Assembly (NCBI GenBank): GCA_018665625.1
Contig: JABJCF010000390.1
Span: 1-14,329, forward strand
Reading direction: 5' to 3'
DNA from: Nitrospina sp.
Lineage (GTDB): Bacteria > Nitrospinota > Nitrospinia > Nitrospinales > VA-1
Length of the DNA: 14,329 nt
Shown: positions 1 to 7,070 of the stretch, in pieces
Layout: each line of letters opens with the position of its first letter
Numbering within the stretch: position 1 is the first letter of the stretch
Notes under the pieces: model-generated
What the model saw: only the letters and a program-made list of their open reading frames with translations
Database searches by the model: none
Told to the model about the DNA's origin: nothing
Translations under genes and position numbers: made by a program

Positions 1-21
1 ATTAATTAGTTATGTTTAATT

Positions 22-27
22 GGAGGT
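22..27 (+). promoter_or_regulatory. Shine-Dalgarno of the coiled-coil gene
   Basis: GGAGGT lies 6 bases before the ATG at 34. It is the strongest ribosome binding site in the window and fixes the start of the first gene. Confidence 0.8.
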
Positions 28-33
28 GGTTGA

Positions 34-348
34 ATGTCGGGTTTAAAAAGTTCATGGGAATTGAGTCTGGAGAGATCGGATGATCTTGTTCCAGAGCTTA
101 AGACCAAGAAAAAGCTCACTAAAAAGCAAAAAGAGCAAATTGCTGAAATCAGAAAAGATTATGTAGCGCAAATTGCTGATCGAGATGTGACGACACAGGA
201 TAAAATTCGAAAACTTTCAGATCGTGTTCCTCCTGAAGAAATTGAGGGTGCCAGGCAGATACTGGAAGCTCAATTTAGGGAAGAGAAAAAAGCCCTTGAT
301 GAAGATATGGAAAAAGAAATTGAAGCGATTAGGAACTCAAAGGGTTGA
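34..348 (+). CDS. Small charged coiled-coil protein, unknown function
   Basis: I do not recognise a named family. The 104-residue product is very rich in Lys, Glu, Asp, Arg and Gln. Residues about 28-60 and 70-101 look like two helical, coiled-coil-forming stretches separated by a short VPPEE turn (65-69). There is no signal peptide, membrane segment or cysteine, so it is probably cytosolic. The ATG has an excellent GGAGGT 6 bases upstream, which supports real translation. It lies 85 bases before argS on the same strand, with an AT-rich gap that may hold an argS promoter, so co-transcription is uncertain. It could be a small structural or nucleic-acid-associated protein, but that is a guess. 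Confidence 0.75.
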   Translation: MSGLKSSWELSLERSDDLVPELKTKKKLTKKQKEQIAEIRKDYVAQIADRDVTTQDKIRKLSDRVPPEEIEGARQILEAQFREEKKALDEDMEKEIEAIRNSKG

Positions 349-433
349 TAAAAATTTTATTCTTTTTTTGCATTCCTATAAATACGAATCCCACCCAAAA
401 TCTAAATACCCTTAAAATATTGCGAGCACTTGC

Positions 434-2098
434 ATGAAAAGAGCCATAAAAGAAATAGTTGAGTGCGCCTTGAATAAGGCGAAAGAGGCTGGTGAGTTGG
501 AACTCGCTCAGGCCCCTGATGTGATTGTGGAAAAACCCAGGGATGAAAAAATGGGTGATTTCGCAACTAATGTCGCTATGACCCTGGCGCGAAGTGAACG
601 TAAAAACCCAAAAGTAATTGCAGAAATTATTAGCCGTTATATTGGAAGCGGTGTAAATGGATTGGATTCCGTGGAAATTGCCGGGCCTGGATTTCTCAAC
701 CTGAAAATGTCGTCCAACTTTTTTATTGAGAGGTTGAGGGATGCGGTTCAGCAGCGAAACGATTTTGGAAAGTCTAATGTAGGGCAGGGCATTAAAATTT
801 TAATTGAGTTTGTCAGTGCCAACCCTACCGGTCCTTTGCATATTGGTCATGGTAGAGGAGCAGCTGTTGGCGATGCGTTGGCTCGAATACTTAAGAAGGC
901 CGGTTACGATCTAAGCACTGAATACTACGTCAATGATGTGGGAAACCAGATGAATATTCTGGGGCGTTCGACTTGGTTGCGTTATTTGGAATTATTGGAT
1001 AAAGATATAGTATTTCCCGATGACCATTATCGCGGCGGATACGTAAAAGATATTGCCCAGCAGGCTATTGATCAGGTGGGTAAGGAATACTTTGATAAGC
1101 CGGAGGAGGAGTGTGTCCCATACTTCAAAGAGCTTGCCAAGAATAATATTTTAGAAGGGATAAAAAAAGATCTGACCGATTTTCGTGTGACATTTGACAA
1201 TTGGTTTAGCGAACAATCTTTATACAAAGATAACTCGGTAGAGGGTGCTATTGAGTGGTTACGAGACAAGGGTCATGTTTATGATAAGGATGGGGCTGTG
1301 TGGTTGAAGTCCTCTGCTTTTGACGATGATAAAGATCGTGTGATTGTCAAACAAACCGGAGAAAAGACTTATTTTTGTTCGGACATTGCTTACCACCAAA
1401 ATAAAATTAAACGCGGATATAAAAAAATAATCAATTTGATGGGTGCAGATCACCACGGCTATGTACCACGTATGGAAGCTGTGCTTCAGGCCATGGGGTA
1501 TGATAAAAATATTTTCCAAATTTTGTTGATTCAATTTGTAAGTTTGTTGCGAGGCGGTGAAAAAGTATCAATGTCTACTCGCTCTGGGGAATTTGAAACT
1601 TTGTCGGATGTGGTGGGTGAGGTTGGTGTTGATGCCGCCCGTTATTACTTTCTCATGCGAAGCTCAGATGCACATTTAGACTTTGATCTTGAATTGGCCA
1701 AACAGGAGACACCGGAGAACCCAGTTTTCTATATCCAATATGCGCATGCGAGAATTTGCAGTATCTTTAGAGGCTCAGAGGAAAAGGGAATCAGCTATCC
1801 TAAAAATGATAGCATCGATCTTTCTCCACTGGTAGAGGAAGAAGAACTCTCGATCATAAAAGCTATTTTGGTGTTTCCAGAGATCGTTGAAAAAAGTGCT
1901 GTGGCTTTGGAAGTACACCGGATTTCGCATTACTTACTGGATCTGGTATCACGCTTTCATGGCTACTACAGCCGCCACAGAGTAATATCCGATGATGTTC
2001 CTCTGACGTTGGCCCGCCTGTATTTGCTGGACGGATTAAGAATAACTATTAAAAATGGATTTGACTTGATGGGGATTTCGGTGCCTGAAAAGATGTAA
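434..2098 (+). CDS. argS: Arginyl-tRNA synthetase
   Basis: Charges tRNA-Arg with arginine using ATP in the cytoplasm (class I synthetase). Residues 1-90 are the N-terminal additional domain that contacts the tRNA D-loop and include the AGPGFLNL motif. SANPTGPLHIGHGRG at 128-142 carries the HIGH signature (136-139). The Rossmann core continues through YYVNDVGNQ (164-172) and MGADHHGY (336-343). The KMSKS region reads EKVSMSTRSGEF (376-387), the degenerate form common in ArgRS. QYAHAR (435-440) opens the DALR anticodon-binding domain, and the C-terminus LMGISVPEKM is the usual ArgRS ending. The 554 residues match family length, so the gene looks complete and functional. No clear Shine-Dalgarno precedes the ATG. 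A SPOR-domain gene follows after 20 bases, probably in one operon. Confidence 0.97.
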   Translation: MKRAIKEIVECALNKAKEAGELELAQAPDVIVEKPRDEKMGDFATNVAMTLARSERKNPKVIAEIISRYIGSGVNGLDSVEIAGPGFLNLKMSSNFFIERLRDAVQQRNDFGKSNVGQGIKILIEFVSANPTGPLHIGHGRGAAVGDALARILKKAGYDLSTEYYVNDVGNQMNILGRSTWLRYLELLDKDIVFPDDHYRGGYVKDIAQQAIDQVGKEYFDKPEEECVPYFKELAKNNILEGIKKDLTDFRVTFDNWFSEQSLYKDNSVEGAIEWLRDKGHVYDKDGAVWLKSSAFDDDKDRVIVKQTGEKTYFCSDIAYHQNKIKRGYKKIINLMGADHHGYVPRMEAVLQAMGYDKNIFQILLIQFVSLLRGGEKVSMSTRSGEFETLSDVVGEVGVDAARYYFLMRSSDAHLDFDLELAKQETPENPVFYIQYAHARICSIFRGSEEKGISYPKNDSIDLSPLVEEEELSIIKAILVFPEIVEKSAVALEVHRISHYLLDLVSRFHGYYSRHRVISDDVPLTLARLYLLDGLRITIKNGFDLMGISVPEKM

Positions 2099-2118
2099 GC
2101 CTGAACCAATCATATAAT

Positions 2119-2754
2119 ATGCGACTTATCAATCTTACGATTATTGTTTTGGTTATTTCATCCTTGATTTATTTTAAGGATGGTTTGGTACCGTGGTTTT
2201 CCTGGGATCGAGGGAAGCCTTTTGTGGTTAAAAAAATAAGTGTGATCAAACCCAAAACTCTCATCAATAAGGCCGATGCCCTAAAGCCAGTTTCAAGCAA
2301 GTTTACTTTCTTTGAAACATTGGAAGATAAAACCATGACCAAATATGTTGGGTTGCATGGTGAAATCCTTCCTGTTTCTTTGCCAGCCTCTACCATTTCA
2401 CCTTCTCCGACTAAAATCCGCTCGAAGAAACCCGTGAAATCCGTTAAGCCTGAGGCAAAGGTAGCAAAAGTGGCCAAGGAGGAAAAGAAACCCAAAATTC
2501 CCACGCCGTCTTGGTTTGCTGTTCAGGTTAGCTCTTTTAGAAATGAAAAAATGGCAGGTGCTTTGAAAATTAAATTACAAAAGAAAGGCTTTGATGCTTT
2601 TCTTATGGAAACCGAATTACCCAATCATGGGGGGAAATGGTTCCGGGTTTTTTTAGGACGTTTTAGTGATGAAGATTTGGCGAGGAAAGCTGCAGACCAA
2701 GCTAGACAGGAGCATAAACTAAATGCGGTTGTTGTGAAAAGTACTCTTGGCTAG
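2119..2754 (+). CDS. Membrane-anchored SPOR-domain protein
   Basis: Probably binds denuded septal peptidoglycan through a C-terminal SPOR domain, as FtsN- and DedD-like proteins do. The 211-residue protein has a short N-terminus with one membrane helix (residues about 4-19). A periplasmic linker rich in Lys, Pro, Ser and Ala (about 85-130, with KPVKSVKPEAK) precedes the SPOR domain at 131-209 (WFAVQVSSF ... GKWFRVFLGRFSDEDLARKAA). Topology is N-in, C-out. The bitopic layout with a low-complexity linker is typical of cell-division SPOR proteins, but the cytoplasmic tail is too short to suggest an FtsA contact. It follows argS by 20 bases, an arrangement compatible with one operon. The start lacks an obvious ribosome binding site. 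Its 3' end is 11 bases from the convergent TPR gene. Confidence 0.88.
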   Translation: MRLINLTIIVLVISSLIYFKDGLVPWFSWDRGKPFVVKKISVIKPKTLINKADALKPVSSKFTFFETLEDKTMTKYVGLHGEILPVSLPASTISPSPTKIRSKKPVKSVKPEAKVAKVAKEEKKPKIPTPSWFAVQVSSFRNEKMAGALKIKLQKKGFDAFLMETELPNHGGKWFRVFLGRFSDEDLARKAADQARQEHKLNAVVVKSTLG

Positions 2755-2765
2755 CAATGACTATC

Positions 2766-4127
2766 CTATTTTCCTGCGCAAATATGGTCTTTGTCGCAAA
2801 AGGCCTGTAATTCCTCCACAGGGTCATCAATTCTCGGGCCACCATAGAACTTCTCTTTACTGTCAAACCAGGTATTGAATCTATAGCCTTCAATATCATC
2901 ATGGTAAAGTTTTCTTCTTTCATCCTTACCGTTGAATTCAAAATCCATTGTCACTTCACCTGATTCTTTAATGGTGATCGTTCCTTTTTGTTCCGGTATA
3001 TAAGTATGCCAGGCCACTACCTCATATGTTCCCGGAGGAATATTCTCAATGGAAAAATTACCATTCGCATCGGTTACCGCATAATAAGGGTTTTCTACAA
3101 GATAGCCATGAGTTTGCAGGAAGGGGTGAAGATTGCATTTGATAGTGAACTCATCTGCGTCTGCCCGAACGAACGCTGCTCTGACCTGACTTGACTTTGG
3201 TATAACGGGTCGGTTAGAGGTTTGGTCGGAGTAAATGTTGCGAACCTCATAGGTTGCGATCTCATGTTGAATGGGGTCTGTGTTTTCAATGAGAATGTTC
3301 TCGCTGTTCTTAATTCCAATGATGTAGTTGATGGCTCGACAACGATCAATGTTGAAGGTTTGCATTTTTTGTGGGAAAGGTTTTCCCTTTTTAATATTCG
3401 TCAGGGAAACGATAGTGTCTTTTAAACCACGATTTTGCGAAACGGTAAAATCGAACAATAGTCGATGGCCTCTCCCGTCTGAGATACGTGCACAAAATTC
3501 AATATTTGGGGCGTGCACGAGATGAAAAGAGCGTGCTTTGGGGATAGGGCCTGCAAGGGTGACACGGCCTTTTAGTTTGCCTCCATTGTCAACTGTAATG
3601 ACTTTATAATCAGGAGCAATTTGGTCGAATAGCTTTTTAGCCAGCTTATTGTTTCTTTTATACAGAGTTTCTACTTTTTCCAGAGCCTTTTTTCTATCGC
3701 CTCGACGGTTGTACAAAATTCCAAGATCATATTCAGCTCTAACCATTCTTCGGTCAAGGCTCAATGCTTTTTCCAATTCTGTTATGGCCTCGTCGACTAG
3801 ATCCAACCGGGCAAAAGAAACCCCTCGGTTATAACGGAGGCCGGAAGAGTCATAACCCAGCTGTAATGCCTTATCGAAAGAAAACAAGGCTTCTTTGAAC
3901 ATTCCTGTCTGGCTTAAAGCGACCCCGAGATTTGCATGGACCAAACCTTTTTTGGGCAAAAGTTTGGCAGCTTTTATGAATTCGGAGACAGCATCTTTCC
4001 AAAGTCGTTGTTGGCTGAGTTTGACTGCTTTCTGGTAGTGGAGATCGGCCTTAACCGAAGGTGTAGAGGCCTCAGCCGAACAAATAAGCAGGAAAAGAAA
4101 CAATAAAATTGATGATATATAGCGCAT
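2766..4127 (-). CDS. Exported TPR + cupredoxin-like + carboxypeptidase-regulatory-like protein
   Basis: Residues 1-20 form a signal peptide with an AEA cleavage site (18-20), so the protein is exported. Residues about 25-160 hold three to four TPR repeats, a protein-binding scaffold. From about 182 on it resembles the cupredoxin-like domain found in proteins often labelled methylamine utilization protein. Candidate copper ligands are His288 (DPIQHEI) and Cys331 and His334 (KCNLHPFL). The usual CxxHPWM core reads CNLHPFL, so the position usually held by Met is Leu337. His340 is nearby. Residues about 345-398 are a beta-sandwich carboxypeptidase-regulatory-like module (VTDANGNFSIENIPPGTYEVVAWH), and two Cys (444, 450) lie near the end. 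Copper binding or electron transfer is inferred, not shown. The gene stands alone and divergent from the YheT-like gene, behind its own promoter candidate. Confidence 0.8.
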   Translation of the reverse strand: MRYISSILLFLFLLICSAEASTPSVKADLHYQKAVKLSQQRLWKDAVSEFIKAAKLLPKKGLVHANLGVALSQTGMFKEALFSFDKALQLGYDSSGLRYNRGVSFARLDLVDEAITELEKALSLDRRMVRAEYDLGILYNRRGDRKKALEKVETLYKRNNKLAKKLFDQIAPDYKVITVDNGGKLKGRVTLAGPIPKARSFHLVHAPNIEFCARISDGRGHRLLFDFTVSQNRGLKDTIVSLTNIKKGKPFPQKMQTFNIDRCRAINYIIGIKNSENILIENTDPIQHEIATYEVRNIYSDQTSNRPVIPKSSQVRAAFVRADADEFTIKCNLHPFLQTHGYLVENPYYAVTDANGNFSIENIPPGTYEVVAWHTYIPEQKGTITIKESGEVTMDFEFNGKDERRKLYHDDIEGYRFNTWFDSKEKFYGGPRIDDPVEELQAFCDKDHICAGK

Positions 4128-4189
4128 AAGATAATTATCGATTAAATGAGTTTAGGTCTGGTTGAATGTCTTTGAAAGTTGGATTTTGC

Positions 4190-4218
4190 AATGTATCAAT
4201 ACCTTGTTAAAGTGTCAA
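4190..4218 (-). promoter_or_regulatory. Sigma-70-type promoter for the TPR/cupredoxin gene
   Basis: On the minus strand a perfect TTGACA (4213-4218) is followed, after exactly 17 bases, by TACATT (4190-4195), 4 of 6 to consensus. A TGA immediately before it gives an extended -10 (TGn). The predicted transcript start is about 55 bases before the ATG at 4127. No Shine-Dalgarno is seen in front of that ATG. Confidence 0.65.
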
Positions 4219-4321
4219 CCAGTGCGTGCCTGATCGGAAAATTTTTTATTTAAACCGTTTTATAGATACCTTGAGCATATAAAAAATTCCATCCATTTAC
4301 TCCTCATGATTCTCATATTTC

Positions 4322-4328
4322 AAGGGAG
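4322..4328 (+). promoter_or_regulatory. Ribosome binding site that favours a TTG start at 4335
   Basis: AAGGGAG directly abuts the ATG at 4329, which is too close for normal initiation. The in-frame TTG at 4335 sits 6 bases after it, the ideal distance. The translated protein may therefore begin two codons later, with the sequence Met-Lys-Ile-Glu-Gln. Confidence 0.6.
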
Positions 4329-5321
4329 ATGTATTTGAAGATTGAACAGTTAGTGAACTCGTTTTCCCCTCACCCGGCTATAAAGGGGGGCGTTTCTCAG
4401 ACCATATTGGGGTCGCAGTTCCCTGGGAAACCAGAGGCTTTCCCAGAGTTGATCCCCCATACCCTCGATTTGGGTGTAGATGCCAAATCCATTATTTTTG
4501 AAATTGAAGCCAGAGATAAGGAAAAACCCGTGGTCTTGTTGGCGCATGGAATGGGGGGGTGTTCCGGGTCGGGTTATATAAAAAGAATTGCCGCAAAACT
4601 GGGGGCCCTGGGATACGGGGTATTCATGATAAATCATCGTGGCAGCGGTGCGGGAATAGGGCTTAGCTCGAGTCTGTGGAATGGTGGGTCGAGTGAGGAT
4701 TTGAGCCTGATGGTGGATTATATCTTAAAAAAGCATTTGCAGCTTTTGGTTGTGGGCTTTTCTTTGAGCGGTAATATCCTGATCAAGTATTTGGGGGAGG
4801 GTCGATCAATTCCAGATGGATTGTTAGGGGCATTGGCGGTGAACCCACCCATAGATTTGCGTGTTGCCAGTCATACCCTTTCCACACATCGTTCTTGTTG
4901 GTTATTCAATCGCTATTATATGAAACTGATTGGCAATCAAGCGCGTGCATTAATTAAGAATTTCCCGGATGCGTCCGATCCTCGCGGGAACCTGAGCACG
5001 ATTTGGAATTTTGATGTGAGTTACACGGCCCCTGTAGGAGGGTATAAAGATGTGGATGATTATTACGACCAATGTAGTGGAAAAAACTACCTGAAGAACA
5101 TCGCGACCCCTACCTCAATTCTATGTGCGCAGGATGATCCTTTTGTGCCGCCAGAAGTTTTTAGAAATCAGTCCTGTAATGTAGATATCTATCAACCTAA
5201 AGGCGGTGGGCATATGGGATATATTTCCCAGCAACGAACCCCTCATGGGGATCGCCGTTGGATGGACTATGTCGTCTTGGAGTGGATTCAGAATATGTGC
5301 AAGAGGGAAATTTTTAGATGA
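4329..5321 (+). CDS. YheT-like alpha/beta hydrolase
   Basis: A serine hydrolase of the YheT/ABHD1-3 group (COG0429), putative esterase or lipase with unknown substrate. Visible features: the N-terminal HPAIKGGVSQTILGS stretch (15-29) typical of the group, the oxyanion-loop region LLAHGMGGCSGS (70-81), NHRGSG (102-107), nucleophile Ser145 in GFSLSG, the acid in CAQDDPFVP (Asp269 or Asp270) and His295 in GGGHMGY. The family elbow is usually GFSLGG; here the last Gly of G-x-S-x-G is Ser147. There is no signal peptide, so it is probably cytosolic or peripheral. Full length at 330 residues. The start may be the TTG at 4335, judged by ribosome-site spacing. Its stop overlaps the start of the permease gene (ATGA), indicating translational coupling and perhaps a shared envelope-lipid role, which is inference. 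Confidence 0.88.
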   Translation: MYLKIEQLVNSFSPHPAIKGGVSQTILGSQFPGKPEAFPELIPHTLDLGVDAKSIIFEIEARDKEKPVVLLAHGMGGCSGSGYIKRIAAKLGALGYGVFMINHRGSGAGIGLSSSLWNGGSSEDLSLMVDYILKKHLQLLVVGFSLSGNILIKYLGEGRSIPDGLLGALAVNPPIDLRVASHTLSTHRSCWLFNRYYMKLIGNQARALIKNFPDASDPRGNLSTIWNFDVSYTAPVGGYKDVDDYYDQCSGKNYLKNIATPTSILCAQDDPFVPPEVFRNQSCNVDIYQPKGGGHMGYISQQRTPHGDRRWMDYVVLEWIQNMCKREIFR

Positions 5322-6988
5322 ACTTTGAGCAAATTCTACTTTTGTTGAAATTTCGCTGGGCAGCTATAAAAAATGGAAGCCTAGATGGAAAAAAGCGTTG
5401 GCGATGGATCGGAGCCATTTTTTTAGCGGGTCTTTTCGTATGGGGAGATTATTGGTTTTTCTTTAGAATCATTCGCTACTTGGATGATCTTCCCTTTAAG
5501 GTGGGTGAGGAGCTAATAGTTCAACTCATCAATCTGGTTTTTATCACCTTGTTTTTCATGGTTATGTTTTCAAGCCTTATTGTTTCGCTCTCTATTTTTT
5601 ATTTGTCGCGCGATCTGGATTTGCTTCATTCCATGCCTGTTCCCACAAAATCTCTGGTCACAGTCCGCTTTGGCCAATGTCTAATCCACAGTTCCTGGAT
5701 GGTGCTGCTTTTTTCTTTCCCTATGTTTGCTGCGTATGGAAATTTTTTTCAGGTCACATGGAGCTTTTACGCCTATTTTATTTTGAATATGCTTCCCTTT
5801 ATAGTCATTCCCTGTTTGATTGGAGTATTGGGGATTATGTGTTTGATGAAATATTTTCCTACACATAAAATCCATCAGGTTTTATCACTTCTGGGTTTGC
5901 TGTTCTTGGTTGGAACGATTGTGTATTTAAGATTTTTGTCACAGGATAAATTTTTTGGTCAGGATGTATCCGATGAAATGATCATTGCATTTGTAGAAAC
6001 ATTGAAGGCGCCTGATTATGCTTTTTTGCCGAGTAGCTGGGTCACTCAGTCTATAACCGGTTGGGTTGCTGGTAACAGGGAGGTTCCCTGGCTAATTTGG
6101 TCCACGGCGTTGATATTGTTCTTTCTGTTTATCAATGTCAGCTCGCGTATTTATTTTTCCAGTTGGTGTTTAGTGCAAGAGGTGCGTAGCGCTCCCTTGG
6201 GAAGAAAAGCTAAAGAGGCAAGAAGAAAGCTTTCATTCGGGTGGCTGCCCTTTTCGCAAAAATGGAAAGCTCTTTTAGCTAAGGATTTTAAAATTTTTAT
6301 TCGTGATCCAGAACAATGGTCGCAACTTTTCATATTATGCGCTTTGGTGTGTGTCTATATTTTTAATATCATGCATCTGCCATTAGAAAATCGGGTGTTG
6401 CGCGATGTGGTGTCCGTTCTTAATGTTGGGTTGGTGGGGTTTGTCATGGCTGCTCTGATATCCAGATTTGTTTTTTCTTCTCCAAGTATTGAAGGGAAAA
6501 GTTTCTGGGTGATATATACGAAGCCTGTTACCATGCGCGGATTTATTGCTGGCAAGTTCTGGATGTTTTTTCCTCCTTTGCTGGTTATTGCAGAATTGCT
6601 GGTAGTCGTATCGAATCGTTTATTAGAAGTGGATACGTATGTAATGAACGTTTCTATTATTGGTGTATTCCTTCTTACTTTGGGGCTAACCGGTTTAGGG
6701 CTGGGGTTGGGATGTCTTTATCCAAAGTTTGATTATGAAAATATATCTGAAATATCATCAAATGCAGGTGGGGTGGTTTATATGACTCTTGCTTTGAGCT
6801 TTATCGGGTTAATATTAATGCTGGGAGCGAGGCCGGTTTATGTGCATTTGAATGAAAGGTTTCTTTTTAAATCGATTGGAGGAATAGACGTCCCCATTTG
6901 TTATACTTTGATTCTAATATTGACGGGGGTCACTACCTTTTTTCCACTAAGTTCGGGCATCCGGTCTTTGAATAAGAGAGATATATAA
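5318..6988 (+). CDS. ABC-exporter-type multispanning permease
   Basis: A 556-residue membrane protein with roughly 11-12 hydrophobic helices (for example about 30-50, 68-96, 123-143, 150-175, 186-205, 258-278, 335-352, 365-385, 414-432, 444-468, 485-503, 525-545). It resembles the putative ABC exporter permease family (PF16949-like). YLSRDLDLLHSMPVP (95-109) and LLAKDFKIFIRDPEQWSQL (319-337) are conserved cytoplasmic motifs of that family, and a basic cytosolic loop lies at about 286-320. The family normally pairs with a separate ATP-binding subunit; none is encoded here, so the partner must be elsewhere or the protein works differently. The start overlaps the hydrolase stop by 4 bases (ATGA). 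The substrate is unknown. Confidence 0.75.
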   Translation: MNFEQILLLLKFRWAAIKNGSLDGKKRWRWIGAIFLAGLFVWGDYWFFFRIIRYLDDLPFKVGEELIVQLINLVFITLFFMVMFSSLIVSLSIFYLSRDLDLLHSMPVPTKSLVTVRFGQCLIHSSWMVLLFSFPMFAAYGNFFQVTWSFYAYFILNMLPFIVIPCLIGVLGIMCLMKYFPTHKIHQVLSLLGLLFLVGTIVYLRFLSQDKFFGQDVSDEMIIAFVETLKAPDYAFLPSSWVTQSITGWVAGNREVPWLIWSTALILFFLFINVSSRIYFSSWCLVQEVRSAPLGRKAKEARRKLSFGWLPFSQKWKALLAKDFKIFIRDPEQWSQLFILCALVCVYIFNIMHLPLENRVLRDVVSVLNVGLVGFVMAALISRFVFSSPSIEGKSFWVIYTKPVTMRGFIAGKFWMFFPPLLVIAELLVVVSNRLLEVDTYVMNVSIIGVFLLTLGLTGLGLGLGCLYPKFDYENISEISSNAGGVVYMTLALSFIGLILMLGARPVYVHLNERFLFKSIGGIDVPICYTLILILTGVTTFFPLSSGIRSLNKRDI

Positions 6989-6990
6989 TT

Positions 6991-7005
6991 CCGGCAAAAC
7001 GCCGG
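6991..7005 (+). repeat. Short GC-rich hairpin after the permease gene
   Basis: CCGGC-AAAAC-GCCGG forms a perfect 5-bp stem with a 5-base loop, two bases after the permease stop. Two T-G wobble pairs could extend it. No T-run follows, so it is at most a weak or factor-assisted transcript end or an RNA 3' protector. Confidence 0.4.
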
Positions 7006-7070
7006 GGTCAATAACCATCAAGCAGAACTTGTACTGTTAAGCTTTGCTAGTATTTTTACCCATATAAAAA

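Larger units (their letters stand above)
4128..4328. other. Divergent intergenic region
   Basis: Separates the leftward TPR/cupredoxin gene from the rightward YheT-like gene. Apart from the leftward promoter at 4190-4218 and the ribosome binding site at 4322-4328, I see no convincing rightward promoter. TATAGA at 4261-4266 lacks a partnered -35. No RNA gene or small ORF with coding character is visible. Confidence 0.5.

Noticed and set aside
377..382. TATAAA upstream of argS as a -10 element
   Set aside because: 5 of 6 match, but the TTGATA at 345-350 is too far (26 bases) and nothing else fits a -35. It cannot be called with confidence in an AT-rich gap.
224..415. 63-residue ORF overlapping the coiled-coil gene in another frame
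   Set aside because: A Lys-rich shadow of the charged gene at 34-348, with no own ribosome site.
1259..1534. 91-residue leftward ORF inside argS
   Set aside because: A shadow on the opposite strand of a clear synthetase gene, with no family resemblance.
4261..4266. TATAGA as -10 for the YheT-like gene
   Set aside because: No acceptable -35 at 15-19 bases upstream.
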